From: Streptomyces sp. NBC_00513
GTDB taxonomy: Bacteria > Actinomycetota > Actinomycetes > Streptomycetales > Streptomycetaceae
Length of the DNA: 64,000 nucleotides
Direction of reading: 5' to 3'
Assembly: GCF_041431415.1 (NCBI RefSeq)
Contig: NZ_CP107845.1
Span: forward strand, 3,038,001 to 3,102,000
Each line of letters starts with the position of its first letter. Positions within the stretch are counted from its first letter, which is position 1. Below, piece by piece: positions 17,624-26,465 of the stretch. Under the pieces are notes generated by a model, which was not told the DNA's origin, searched no databases, and saw nothing but the letters and a program-made list of their open reading frames with translations. Made by a program: the position numbers and the translations under genes.

Positions 17624-18025
17624 TCAGCACAGGATCCAGCCGGAAGAGGTCGATCCGGCGCCCACGCTCCCCTTGACGAACACGCAGCGGTTGATCGCGC
17701 CGACGGTGACGGGGCCCGCGTACCGGGTGTATCGGCCGGCGTCGCGCACCGGCACCCCGCCGCGCGGCTGGATGCTCACCGCCATCTCCCGGCGTTCGCC
17801 CGGCCGCGAGGCGACCGTGATCGCGCAGGCCTGGGTACGGCTCTTGTAGACCCGCACCTCGCCCGTCGAGAAGGGCAGGGTCTTGACCAGCTGCCCCCCG
17901 CACCCGGCGGTCGCCGCCTGCGCCGGGGGCGCCGCGACGACCCCTGTGACACCCAGCCACAGCGCCGCCCCGAACACCCCGAAGGTCACGGTCCGTGTCC
18001 GGCCGCGCCTGCTTCGCTTCTGCAT
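17624..18025 (-). CDS. Small secreted protein of unknown function
   Basis: 133 residues: a basic start MQKRSRRGRTR, a hydrophobic signal (TVTFGVFGAALWLGVTGVVA) with a likely Ala-x-Ala cut near AQAA, then about 90 residues with three cysteines near CGGQLV, TQACAITV and NRCVFVK plus a final Cys, giving two possible disulfides. I recognise no catalytic motif. The composition (RYTRYAGPVTVGAINRC, SSGWILC) suggests a beta-rich extracellular domain. Start at 18025 because it opens the signal sequence and follows a GGGGGA stretch. Unlinked to neighbours as far as can be seen. Confidence 0.7.
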   Translation of the reverse strand: MQKRSRRGRTRTVTFGVFGAALWLGVTGVVAAPPAQAATAGCGGQLVKTLPFSTGEVRVYKSRTQACAITVASRPGERREMAVSIQPRGGVPVRDAGRYTRYAGPVTVGAINRCVFVKGSVGAGSTSSGWILC

Positions 18026-18258
18026 CACGCTGGTCCCCCGATCCGACGCACGTCGTGCGCACGCACGTACGTACGACGCGCTGACCCCCCGGATGGTTGC
18101 ACCCCACAAGGGCATCCCGAAGGGGCAGGTTCGTGCCCGAACAGGGCGTGCGGGGGCGGCTGTAGAGGCGCCGGCGGGCCCCCGCCGACGTCGGCGGCAG
18201 CGCGGCGCCGGCGGCCCGTGACAGGACGCGGGCGGGGTGTCGGGGAGCGGACGGGGAG

Positions 18259-21200
18259 TCAGGCCGCGGCCCGCTCGTCCTCCCCCGCGAAGGTCCGCCA
18301 GAGCTCGGCGTACCGACCGCCCCGCGCCAGGAGTTCACCGTGCGTGCCGTCCTCCACGACGCGGCCCCGGTCCATGACGACGACCCGGTCGGCCCGGGCG
18401 GCCGTGGTCAACCGGTGCGCCACGACGAGCGTGGTGCGCTTGCCGGCGAGCCGTTCCGTCGCCAGGTTGACCTGTGCCTCGGTGGCCAGGTCGAGGGCCG
18501 CGGTGGCCTCGTCGAGCAGCAGCACGTCCGGGTCGACGAGTTCGGCGCGGGCCAGGGCGATCAGCTGGCGCTGACCGGCCGACAGGTTGCGGCCCCGTTC
18601 AGCGACGGTGTGCAGGTAGCCGCCGTCGAGGGTGGCGATCATGTCGTGGGCACCGACCGCGCGGGCCGCCGCCTCCACGTCGGCGTCGCTCGCCTCGGCC
18701 CGCCCGTAGGCGATGGCGTCGCGGACCGTCCCCGGAAAGAGGTACGACTCCTGGGGGACGACCCCGAGCCGGTGGCGGTACTCCGTCAGGTCGAGCTCCC
18801 GCAGGTCCACGCCGTCCGCGGTGACCCGGCCGCCGGTCGGGTCGTAGAACCGGGCCACGAGCTTGACCAGCGTGGACTTGCCCGCCCCGGTCTCGCCCAC
18901 GAAGGCGACGGTCTGCCCGGCGGGTATCCGCAGGGTGATCCCGGCCAACGCGTCGCCCTTCGCCCCCCGCTCCTCGGCGGCCCCGTAGGCGAAGTGGACG
19001 TCCTCGAAGGCGACCTCGCCCCGAAGCCGGGGCAGCGCGCGCGGATCCGCCGGACGCGGAGTGGTGGTGGGCTCGCGCAGCAGGTCCTGGATCCGGCCCA
19101 GGGAGACGGTGGCCTGCTGGTACCCGTCGAACACCTGGGAGAGCTGCTGGACGGGGGCGAAGAACAGGTCGATGTAGAGCAGGTAGGCGACGAGCGCGCC
19201 GGTGGTGAGCGTGGCCGCCTCCACCCGGCCCGCGCCGGCGATCAGCACGGCCGCGGCGGCGCCCGAGGACAGCAGCTGCACGAACGGGAAGTAGACCGAT
19301 ATCAGCCACTGGCCGCGCACCCGGGCCTGGCGGTACGCGTCGCTGCGCTCGGCGAACCGGGCCGCGCCGTCGTGCTCGCGCCGGAACGCCTGGACGATGC
19401 GGAGCCCCGCCACGGACTCCTGGAGGTCGGCGTTGACGCTGCTGACCCGGTCGCGGGCCAGCTCGTACGCGGCGACCGACTTGCGGCGGAACACGATCGT
19501 GCCGACGACCAGCACGGGCAGGGTGGCGAAGACGATCAGGGCCAGCTCGACGTCGAGGACGAGGAGGGCCACCAGGATGCCGAGGAAGGTGAAGACGGAC
19601 ACGACGGCGGTGACGAGCCCGGTCTGGAGGAACGTGGACAGCGCGTCGACGTCGGTGGTCATCCGCGTCATGATCTTGCCGGTCAGCTCGCGCTCGTAGT
19701 AGTCGAGGCCGAGGCGCTGGAGCTGGGCGAAGATCTTGACGCGCAGGGCGTACAGCACGCGCTCGCCGGTGCGCCCCGTCATGCGGGTCTCGGCGAACTG
19801 CGCGGCCCACTGTCCGATGACCACCAGGAGGGCCAGCCCGGACGCCACCCACACCGCGCCCAGGGCGGCCTGCTCGACGCCCTGGTCGATGCCGTGCCGG
19901 ATCAGGATCGGCAGCAGCAGGCCCGCGCCCGCGTCGAGCGCGACCAGACCGAGGCTGATGGCGAGCGGCGCCCAGAAGCCGCCGAGCAGTCGGCGCAGAC
20001 CGTAGCTCTCCTCGGCGGACGCGGCCCGGGTCTCGTCCACGGCGGGCAGGTCGTCGGCGGGCGGCAGCGCGGCCACCTGCGCGAGCAACTCGGGGGTCGC
20101 GGGCATCCCGGCGACCGCCCCGGCCATGGAATGCCCGGCTCCGGGGGCCCTCAGGCCCGTGCCCGCGGCGGGTCCGGCCGCCGCCTTGGCCTCGTCCTGG
20201 CGCTGCCAGAGTTCGGGGGTGATCCCGCCGGCGACCCGGCGCTTGGCGTTCACGGGCTCCGAGTCGATCTCCGCCTCGATCTCGATGTCCCGATCGATGT
20301 CGCGCTCGATGTCCCGCTCGACGTCCCGCTCGATCCCGCACTCGATGTCGCGTTCGAACTCGGTCATCGCGGGCGTCTCGCGGATGCGCGGGGAACCGCC
20401 GCCGAGGGCCTCGGGATCGGTCAGCAGCCTGCGGTAGAGGGGCGAGCGGCGCTCCAGCTCCTCGTGCGTGCCGATGTCGGAGAGCCGGCCCCGATCCAGT
20501 ACCGCGATCCGGTCGGCCAGCGCGAGCGTGGACCGGCGGTGGGCGATGAGCAGGGTCGTACGGCCGGCCATCACGGCCCGCAGCGCCTCGTGGATCTCGT
20601 GCTCGACGCGGGCGTCGACGGCGGACGTCGCGTCGTCGAGGAGCAGCAGCCGGGGGTCGGTGAGGATGGCGCGGGCGAGCGCGACGCGCTGGCGCTGCCC
20701 CCCGGAGAGGGTGAGGCCCTGTTCACCGACCGTGGTGTCGTACCCGGCGGGCAGCTCCCGGATGAACCCGTCGGCCTGCGCGGCCAGCGCGGCGGCCTCG
20801 ATCTGCGCGTCGGTGGCGTCGGGGCGCCCGTAGGAGATGTTGGCGCGGAGGGTGTCGGAGAACAGGAACGAATCCTCGGGCACCAGGCCGATCGCGCCGC
20901 GCAGCGAGTCGTAGGTCAGGTCGCGGACGTCGTGCCCGCCGACGCGGATGGTGCCGCGGTCGGCGTCGTAGAAGCGCGGCAGCAGCAGCGAGACGGTGGA
21001 CTTGCCGCTTCCGGAGGCGCCGACGAGGGCGACGGTCTCTCCTTCCCGGATGGCGAGCGAGAACCCGTCGAGCACGGGGCGCGCCGGGTCGTAGCCGAAG
21101 GCGACGTCCTCGAACTCCACGGTGGCGGGGGCGTCGGCGGGCAGCTCCCGCTCCCCCTCGCGGATCACGGGCTCGGTGTCGATGAGCTCGAAGACGCGCT

Positions 21201-22146
21201 CGGCGCCGGCGCGGGCCTGCTGGCCGACGGTGAGGACCATGGCGAGCATGCGGACGGGACCGACGAGCTGCGCGAGGTAGGTGGAGAAGGCGACGAACGT
21301 GCCGAGGGTGACCTGCCCCTTGGTGGCCATCCAGCCGCCGAGGGCCAGGATGGCGACCTGCCCGAGCGCGGGCACGGCCTGGAGGGCCGGGGTGTAGCGC
21401 GAGTTGAGCCGGATGGCCCGCATCCGTCCGCCGAACAGCCTGCGGCCGGCTTCGCGGAGCTTGCCGGTCTCCTGCTCCTCCTGCCCGAAGCCCTTGACGA
21501 CGCGGACGCCGGTCACGGCCCCGTCGACGACACCGGCGACCGCGGCTGCCTGGGCCTGCGCGTACCAGGTGGCGGGGAAGAGCTTCTTGCGGCTGCGCTT
21601 GGCGATGAACCACAGCACGGGGGCCATGAGCAGGGCGACCAGGGTCAGCAGCGGCGACAGCCACAGCATGATCCCCAGGGATATCCCGAAGAGCAGGAAG
21701 TTCCCGATGGTCATGGGCAGCATGAACAGCAGGCCCTGGATGAGCTGGAGGTCGCTGGTGGCGCGACCGATGACCTGGCCGGTCGACAGCTCGTCCTGGC
21801 GGCGGCCGTCGAGGCGGGTGATCGCGTCGTACATGTCGGTGCGCAGGTCGTGCTGCACGTCGAGCGCGAGCCGGCCGCCGTAGTACCTGCGTATGTACGT
21901 CATCACGTACACGAGCGCGGCCGCGCCTATGAGCATCCCCGCCCACGGGCCCATGGGCCGGCTCTTGTCACCTATGACGTCGTCGAGGATGATCTTGGTC
22001 ACCAGTGGCACGAGCGCCATGACGGCCATGCCGCCCAGCGAGGACCCGAGCGCGAGCAGCACATTCAGCCGGTACCGCCAGGTGTAGGCGGCCAGCCTCC
22101 TGCCCCAGCCCTGTTTCTCCCCTGCCGCCGTCTGCGCCGCCGCCAC
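18259..22146 (-). CDS. Fused two-half ABC exporter
   Basis: A single 1295-residue chain containing two complete type IV ABC exporter halves. N-half: six-helix membrane domain, Walker A GASGSGKST near 375, LSGGQ near 478, Walker B LLLLDDATSAVD near 502. C-half: Walker A GETGAGKST near 1085, LSAGQ near 1189, Walker B VLLLDEATAALD near 1209. The N-half has Asp where the catalytic Glu belongs and the C-half signature is LSAGQ, so one composite ATP site is degenerate, as in heterodimeric TM287/288-type exporters. The halves are joined by a charged linker with ERDI repeats (about 595-620). Substrate unknown; multidrug or lipid export is possible. Confidence 0.9.
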   Translation of the reverse strand: MAAAQTAAGEKQGWGRRLAAYTWRYRLNVLLALGSSLGGMAVMALVPLVTKIILDDVIGDKSRPMGPWAGMLIGAAALVYVMTYIRRYYGGRLALDVQHDLRTDMYDAITRLDGRRQDELSTGQVIGRATSDLQLIQGLLFMLPMTIGNFLLFGISLGIMLWLSPLLTLVALLMAPVLWFIAKRSRKKLFPATWYAQAQAAAVAGVVDGAVTGVRVVKGFGQEEQETGKLREAGRRLFGGRMRAIRLNSRYTPALQAVPALGQVAILALGGWMATKGQVTLGTFVAFSTYLAQLVGPVRMLAMVLTVGQQARAGAERVFELIDTEPVIREGERELPADAPATVEFEDVAFGYDPARPVLDGFSLAIREGETVALVGASGSGKSTVSLLLPRFYDADRGTIRVGGHDVRDLTYDSLRGAIGLVPEDSFLFSDTLRANISYGRPDATDAQIEAAALAAQADGFIRELPAGYDTTVGEQGLTLSGGQRQRVALARAILTDPRLLLLDDATSAVDARVEHEIHEALRAVMAGRTTLLIAHRRSTLALADRIAVLDRGRLSDIGTHEELERRSPLYRRLLTDPEALGGGSPRIRETPAMTEFERDIECGIERDVERDIERDIDRDIEIEAEIDSEPVNAKRRVAGGITPELWQRQDEAKAAAGPAAGTGLRAPGAGHSMAGAVAGMPATPELLAQVAALPPADDLPAVDETRAASAEESYGLRRLLGGFWAPLAISLGLVALDAGAGLLLPILIRHGIDQGVEQAALGAVWVASGLALLVVIGQWAAQFAETRMTGRTGERVLYALRVKIFAQLQRLGLDYYERELTGKIMTRMTTDVDALSTFLQTGLVTAVVSVFTFLGILVALLVLDVELALIVFATLPVLVVGTIVFRRKSVAAYELARDRVSSVNADLQESVAGLRIVQAFRREHDGAARFAERSDAYRQARVRGQWLISVYFPFVQLLSSGAAAAVLIAGAGRVEAATLTTGALVAYLLYIDLFFAPVQQLSQVFDGYQQATVSLGRIQDLLREPTTTPRPADPRALPRLRGEVAFEDVHFAYGAAEERGAKGDALAGITLRIPAGQTVAFVGETGAGKSTLVKLVARFYDPTGGRVTADGVDLRELDLTEYRHRLGVVPQESYLFPGTVRDAIAYGRAEASDADVEAAARAVGAHDMIATLDGGYLHTVAERGRNLSAGQRQLIALARAELVDPDVLLLDEATAALDLATEAQVNLATERLAGKRTTLVVAHRLTTAARADRVVVMDRGRVVEDGTHGELLARGGRYAELWRTFAGEDERAAA
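20283..20354 (-). repeat. 12-base tandem repeat coding the ABC exporter linker
   Basis: Six consecutive imperfect 12-base units (CGATGTCCCGCT type) encode tetrapeptides of the ERDI/ERDV/DRDI kind. The period is a multiple of three, so copy number can vary without shifting the frame between the two exporter halves. Confidence 0.8.
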
Positions 22147-22300
22147 GTGGTGCCTCCCCGTTGGTTCGTTCCTGCCGCCTCACCCAACGCGCCGACCGGC
22201 GGATTTCATCCCGCCGCAACAATCGCACTCCCGTCCGGGGACGGCACGCGAGCCGCACCCGACGGTGGGAGGGGGGTGGGGGCGGGGTGCCTGGGGGTCC

Positions 22301-22327
22301 AGGCGGGGTCTAGGCGGGGTCTAGGCG
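22301..22327 (-). repeat. 11-base tandem repeat over the GntR stop codon
   Basis: AGGCGGGGTCT occurs twice in direct tandem followed by a partial copy; the stop codon of the GntR gene (22321-22323) lies at the unit boundary. Confidence 0.75.
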
Positions 22328-23082
22328 TCGAACGCGTACTCCAACACGTACGCGGACGAGTCGAGGACCATCTCGTTGACCTCGACGACCCGCCCGTCGG
22401 CGGCGAAGGCGGTACGGACGACCAGGACGACGGGAGTGCCCGTCCCGAGCCGCAGCGCGGCGGCCTCCTCGGGGCTGGGCATGCGCGACCGGACCTCCTC
22501 GCGGAACCGGGTCGGGGCGTGGCCGAGGTCGGCGAGGCGGGCGTAGATGCCGCCCTCGCCCGAGTCGGGCTCGGTGATGGGCGTCCCGGTGACGAGGGCG
22601 GCTTCCAGGTGGGAGGTGGCGAGCATGACGGGCTTCCCGTCGAGCAGGAACCTGCGGCGACGGACGCATGCGGGTGCGCCGGCGGTGATACCGAGTGCGA
22701 CTGCCATCGCGTCCGAGGCCGGTTCCTCCGTGACCCCGATGAACTCGACCTCGGGGTCACGCCCCTTGGCGTCCGCGGCCCAGATGGATCCGCCCGCACC
22801 CCAGACCTCGACGGACAGCCGCTGGATTCCGCGACGCCTGATGACGACACGGAAGTGGCGCACGAACACCCCGGCACCTTTGCGCGCCTCGGCCAGTCCC
22901 TCCGCCTGGAGCACTCCGAGCGCCTGCCGTGCGGTCATCCGGGCGACCCCGTAGGTGACCATCAGGTCGCTCTCACCGGGCAGCCGGTCCCCGGGGCCGT
23001 ACTCGCCCGAGGCGATGGCGTCCTTCAAAGCGGCGGCCATGCTCTGGTACTTGGGTTGCCGCCCGGCGGCCTTTCTCGGCAT
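22321..23082 (-). CDS. GntR-family regulator (HutC subfamily)
   Basis: 253 residues. The N-terminal winged HTH reads ALKDAIASGEYGPGDRLPGESDLMVTYGVARMTARQALGVLQAEGL, followed by a chorismate-lyase-like (UTRA) effector domain ending LEYAFDA. The start at 23082 has AGGGAGGGG just upstream. It is divergent from a small ATP-binding protein; two copies of TATCTAGACAT in the shared promoter are the probable binding sites. This GntR plus anti-sigma-like ATPase pairing occurs repeatedly in Streptomyces and their mobile elements. Effector unknown. Confidence 0.88.
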   Translation of the reverse strand: MPRKAAGRQPKYQSMAAALKDAIASGEYGPGDRLPGESDLMVTYGVARMTARQALGVLQAEGLAEARKGAGVFVRHFRVVIRRRGIQRLSVEVWGAGGSIWAADAKGRDPEVEFIGVTEEPASDAMAVALGITAGAPACVRRRRFLLDGKPVMLATSHLEAALVTGTPITEPDSGEGGIYARLADLGHAPTRFREEVRSRMPSPEEAAALRLGTGTPVVLVVRTAFAADGRVVEVNEMVLDSSAYVLEYAFDA

Positions 23083-23169
23083 GAGCCCCTCCCTGATCAC
23101 GCCACGCAGCCTAGAGGGCCCACCGGTCACGGACGGGCATCTTCGCCCCATATCTGCCGGCCGCGAACA

Positions 23170-23231
23170 TATCTAGACATCTCCCGGCGGCGGTACTCGT
23201 CGAGCGCTTCACTGGTGACCTATCTAGACAT
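23170..23231. promoter_or_regulatory. Twin GntR-type operators in the divergent promoter
   Basis: TATCTAGACAT occurs at 23170-23180 and again at 23221-23231, 51 bases apart (close to five helical turns), with a TCTAGA core. The second copy ends about 11 bases before the ATPase start, overlapping its ribosome-site region. Inferred to bind the GntR protein encoded on the left. Confidence 0.7.
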
Positions 23232-23242
23232 GTGAGGTAGAG

Positions 23243-23656
23243 ATGAACCAGCCCCCTACGGCCCAGGAATTCTGGATCCTGCCACGCGGCCCCCACGCCC
23301 CCGGCAGGGCACGAGCCCTGCTGCGGGAACGGTTCGACGGGTGGAACGTGGCCGGAGAAGCGGCCGACACGGCCGAGCTGCTGCTCTCCGAGCTGGTCAC
23401 CAACGCCGTACGCCACGCCCGCGCGCCGCACGGCAGGGACATCGGGGTCCGGCTCGCGCGGTACGACGACGTGGTCCGGGTGGAGGTGTCCGACGCGGGT
23501 CCCGCCGTCACCCTCGCGCCCCGGGCCGCCGGAGAGTCGGACGAGCGCGGCCGGGGGCTCGCCATCGTGGCGGCACTGGCGGTGCGGTGGGGTCAGTGCC
23601 CCCGGGCTCACGGGATCGGCAAGGTCGTTTGGGCCGAAATCCCCGTCAAGGGGTAG
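23243..23656 (+). CDS. Small ATP-binding protein, anti-sigma-factor-like histidine kinase fold
   Basis: 137 residues forming a stand-alone HATPase_c domain of the RsbW/SpoIIAB kind: ELLLSELVTNAVRHAR carries the N-box with its Asn, VEVSDAGP the G1 box, and DERGRGLAIVAALAVRWG the G2 region. No HisKA or sensor domain, so not a two-component kinase. Such proteins are abundant in Streptomyces and are thought to bind sigma or anti-anti-sigma factors, but none lies nearby. GAGGTAGAG precedes the ATG. Its last 11 bases overlap the convergent lipoprotein gene. Regulated, by position, through the twin boxes upstream. Confidence 0.85.
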   Translation: MNQPPTAQEFWILPRGPHAPGRARALLRERFDGWNVAGEAADTAELLLSELVTNAVRHARAPHGRDIGVRLARYDDVVRVEVSDAGPAVTLAPRAAGESDERGRGLAIVAALAVRWGQCPRAHGIGKVVWAEIPVKG

Positions 23657-24320
23657 ACAGCGGCTTCACCACCGGGGCCTTCGCGAGGGGCTTGTTCTCG
23701 CAGCCGAGGGCCTCGGTGACACGGCGGGTCATGAGGTACGTGAGGGAGGTCTGGCGGTCCCGGTCCGCTTGGACCATGTCCGTGTGCGGGACGCTGACGC
23801 CGTAACTGGCCTCCACGGACAGCGCCGCCTTGTCCGACGGCGCCCTGAGTTCACCGGGCATCTCGCACCGTACGCGCAGCAGCGTCCCGGTGTCGCCGGT
23901 CTCGCCGACCGCCTCGTTCGCCACGAAGGGCACCGCATCCTGCGGCGGCCTCTTCTTGAACCCCTGCGGTTGCCAGCGGACGTCCATCCGCACCCGGAGG
24001 TGATCTTTCGCCGGTTCCGGGATGTACGTGCAGAAGCCCGCCGAGTCCGTCTCGTCGCCGGACGGCATGGAGCGCAGGTCCTCTTCCAAGCGGGCGGTCA
24101 GGTTCCGGGTGGTCTTGTTGACCTGCGTCTCGAAACCATCCGAACGCATGATCTGACGCAGGAGGTCCCGTTCGGCCGAGGGATCGGCGACCGTGCAGAG
24201 ATGGTCGGCGCGGGGCTCGGGGTTCTCCGAAGAGCACCCCGAGAGTGCCAGCACGCACACGAGGGCGGCCGACCACCGCTTGACGGTGGTCCCGTCGTCA
24301 CGACGACTTGAGGTGCGCAT
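23646..24320 (-). CDS. Putative lipoprotein, third gene of the WXG-protein set
   Basis: 224 residues. After a short basic start (MRTSSRRDDGTTVKRW) comes a lipoprotein signal, SAALVCVLALSGC, with lipobox LSGC, so the mature protein is expected to be anchored outside the membrane. The body has several cysteines (HLCTVADP, GFCTYIPEP, VRCEMPG, ALGCENKP) that could form disulfides, and no motif I recognise. The ATG at 24320 overlaps the end of the large WXG gene by 23 bases, implying translational coupling; an in-frame upstream ATG exists. Overlaps the convergent ATPase gene by 11 bases. Function unknown. Confidence 0.75.
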   Translation of the reverse strand: MRTSSRRDDGTTVKRWSAALVCVLALSGCSSENPEPRADHLCTVADPSAERDLLRQIMRSDGFETQVNKTTRNLTARLEEDLRSMPSGDETDSAGFCTYIPEPAKDHLRVRMDVRWQPQGFKKRPPQDAVPFVANEAVGETGDTGTLLRVRCEMPGELRAPSDKAALSVEASYGVSVPHTDMVQADRDRQTSLTYLMTRRVTEALGCENKPLAKAPVVKPLSTP

Positions 24321-26454
24321 GCGCCGCATTCCGTCCCAGGTCGTAGCCATTGCCCGCGCTGTCCCTCGCGGATTGAAACGCACCATCCGGTTTCGGCTCC
24401 CCTCCCTGCTCGCGCCACTTCTCGTAGAGCAGGTTGAGCCCATCGCTGCCTTGCCCATAGTTGCGACTGGAGTCCTGCTTTCCCAGGTCCTCCGCATCGC
24501 TCTTGATGTCCTTGACCCACTCGTACTTGGCCGAATCGATCAGCGAACCGCCGAGGGTTCCCACGACCGGGATCTCGCCGATGAGCGCGTTTCCTGCGGC
24601 TGCCGAGTGCTCAGAGGCGCCTTCCGCCCATTCGACCTTGTCCTCCATCTTGTCGTTGTAGACATCCGCGCCGATACCGCCGAGGGCCCCCATGGCCACC
24701 CCGATCTCACGGCCCGTGTGGTCCCAATCCGCGCTGCTCCCGTGCGTTGGGTCGCCGTTGTAGTGCGAGGAGTTCGCCAGCTCATCGGCCGAGTAAGCGC
24801 GCTCCGCCTCGTACAGCAACGCAAAGGCCGGGCCGTCGTCCGCGATGCCGCGCATCACGCGGACCAGGCTGCCCTGGCCGACCGCCAGGTGGGCCTGGTC
24901 GCCCGAGCCGTGGATGGAGTCGCTGCCGGCGGTGCCGCCCAGGTCGGATTCCTGGCCACCCAAAATGAGGTGCGTGTCGGACACGTAGTCGACCAACGCC
25001 TTCGCCATCGGTTGGCGCAGGCCCTCCAGGTCCTCCGGGAACTCGTCGCCGCCCATCTCGTCGTCGAGGAGGCGAACCGCGTTGTGCATGACCCGGGCCT
25101 GGCCCTCGGTGTGGGGGCCGGGCGGGCCCAGCTTCTCGCCGTCGACGTGGCCGGTGGCCGCCGCCTGGATGGCCGCGCCGAGGCCCGCCGTCTTGTCGCC
25201 GTGCATCTCGATCGGAGGGCCGACGGCGGTCGAGATCCAGGGGTCCGGCATGTCGCGGTCCTTGAGCAGGTACTTCAGGTGCTCGTTCTTGTTGCCCGCC
25301 GCGTCGGGGTCGAGGAAGTACGTCGCCGAGTCCGGGTCCTTGGCCATGATGCCCAGGAGACCGTCCAGCGGGTCGGAGACCAGGTTGGGGCGCTGGGGGT
25401 CGTAGGCGTGGTCGTACATGTGGGGCTTCGACTTCTCGGCCTCGATCATGCCGTTGCCGAGGTCGTTGAGGAACTGCTTGCCGTAGCCGTCGCCGTTGGC
25501 CATGAGGGTGACCAGCGACTGGTACCCGTATGTCGGCCGCGCGCCCTTGGCCACCAGTTCGGGGCCCAGCTCCTTGAGGCCGTCGACGAACGGCTTGTAG
25601 GCGTAGCTCCCGGGGTCCTTCGTGCCGGAGGCGACCGTCGAGGCGAGGCCTGAGTTGATCGACTCGTAGAGCTTCTTGTCGGCCGCGGACGCCCCTCGGT
25701 CGTTGGCCGCCAGGTTCATCTGGTCGGCGAGGTGCAGGGTGTCCTTCGCGCCGAGGGCGTGCAGGTACGCCTCGCTGAAGTGCTTGTCGTCGCCGTTCTG
25801 CCTGAGGATGTCGTTGTAGTGCCGCAGTTCCTCCGGAGAGGCCTTGCCGTCGCGGACCTTCGAGGTGAGCGCGAGGGCCTCCACGGCCTCGACGTCGCCG
25901 ACCGGCTTGGAGTTGAAGCCGAACATCGCGGTCCCGTCGGCCCCCGACGCGTTGAGCAGGGCGGTCTTGACGTCGGCGTCGAACTCGGTGACCGCCTTGA
26001 CCGCGTCCCCGATCCGGCGCGTCCAGGACCGCTCGACCTCGGGGAGGTCCGGGTCGTGCCGGATCGCCTTCGCGGTGTTGGCGTCGACCTTGCTGAAGTC
26101 GTAGCTCGCGATGCCGTGGTCGGAGACCTTCATGCCGGCGGCCTCGGCGTCCGCCACGGCGGACTTCACCCGGCCCTTGAGGTCCGTGAACCGGGTGTGC
26201 GCGTCACGGAGCAGCGACTCCATGGCCAGCGCCTCCTTCTGCGCGGAGGCGAACTCCCCTCGCGTCATGCCCGCGTTGGTGGCGGCGGTCTGCGCGCTGG
26301 AGCCCATCCAGCCGTTGCCGGCGGACACGCTCTGGACCTCGTCCTTGTAGACGTCCTCCATGGTCTTGAACTGGGTCGCCATGGCCTTCCAGCCGTCGGC
26401 GGCCGTGGTCAGCGCGGAGAGGTCCGTCTGAACGATCTCGGAATAGCTCGGCAT
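24298..26454 (-). CDS. Large protein with N-terminal WXG100-like domain
   Basis: 718 residues. The first 100 are helical with the WXG turn at residues 49-51 (SAGNGWMGSSAQ), the arrangement of ESAT-6/WXG100 proteins that mark substrates of type VII secretion. The remaining 600 residues are acidic, rich in Asp/Gly, and may be a conserved Streptomyces family (I think DUF6571, unchecked). Near the C-terminus a hydrophobic Gly/Ala stretch (AMGALGGIGADVY, IGEIPVVGTLGGSLIDSA) could insert in membranes. No nuclease, protease or deaminase motif is visible. Sits between a short helical partner and a lipoprotein. Role unknown: secreted effector or envelope protein. Confidence 0.75.
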   Translation of the reverse strand: MPSYSEIVQTDLSALTTAADGWKAMATQFKTMEDVYKDEVQSVSAGNGWMGSSAQTAATNAGMTRGEFASAQKEALAMESLLRDAHTRFTDLKGRVKSAVADAEAAGMKVSDHGIASYDFSKVDANTAKAIRHDPDLPEVERSWTRRIGDAVKAVTEFDADVKTALLNASGADGTAMFGFNSKPVGDVEAVEALALTSKVRDGKASPEELRHYNDILRQNGDDKHFSEAYLHALGAKDTLHLADQMNLAANDRGASAADKKLYESINSGLASTVASGTKDPGSYAYKPFVDGLKELGPELVAKGARPTYGYQSLVTLMANGDGYGKQFLNDLGNGMIEAEKSKPHMYDHAYDPQRPNLVSDPLDGLLGIMAKDPDSATYFLDPDAAGNKNEHLKYLLKDRDMPDPWISTAVGPPIEMHGDKTAGLGAAIQAAATGHVDGEKLGPPGPHTEGQARVMHNAVRLLDDEMGGDEFPEDLEGLRQPMAKALVDYVSDTHLILGGQESDLGGTAGSDSIHGSGDQAHLAVGQGSLVRVMRGIADDGPAFALLYEAERAYSADELANSSHYNGDPTHGSSADWDHTGREIGVAMGALGGIGADVYNDKMEDKVEWAEGASEHSAAAGNALIGEIPVVGTLGGSLIDSAKYEWVKDIKSDAEDLGKQDSSRNYGQGSDGLNLLYEKWREQGGEPKPDGAFQSARDSAGNGYDLGRNAAHAHLKSS

Positions 26455-26465
26455 GCCGTCTCCCC

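Noticed and set aside
18340..23235. 1631-residue plus-strand frame opposite the ABC exporter
   Set aside because: Antisense artefact of GC-rich coding: Gly/Val/Arg/His-rich, no recognisable domain, and the opposite strand has all ABC motifs.
24298..26454. Polymorphic toxin with a C-terminal nuclease domain
   Set aside because: Only the WXG-like N-terminus fits; no nuclease, deaminase or protease motif could be seen in the C-terminal part, and no HINT or RHS repeats.
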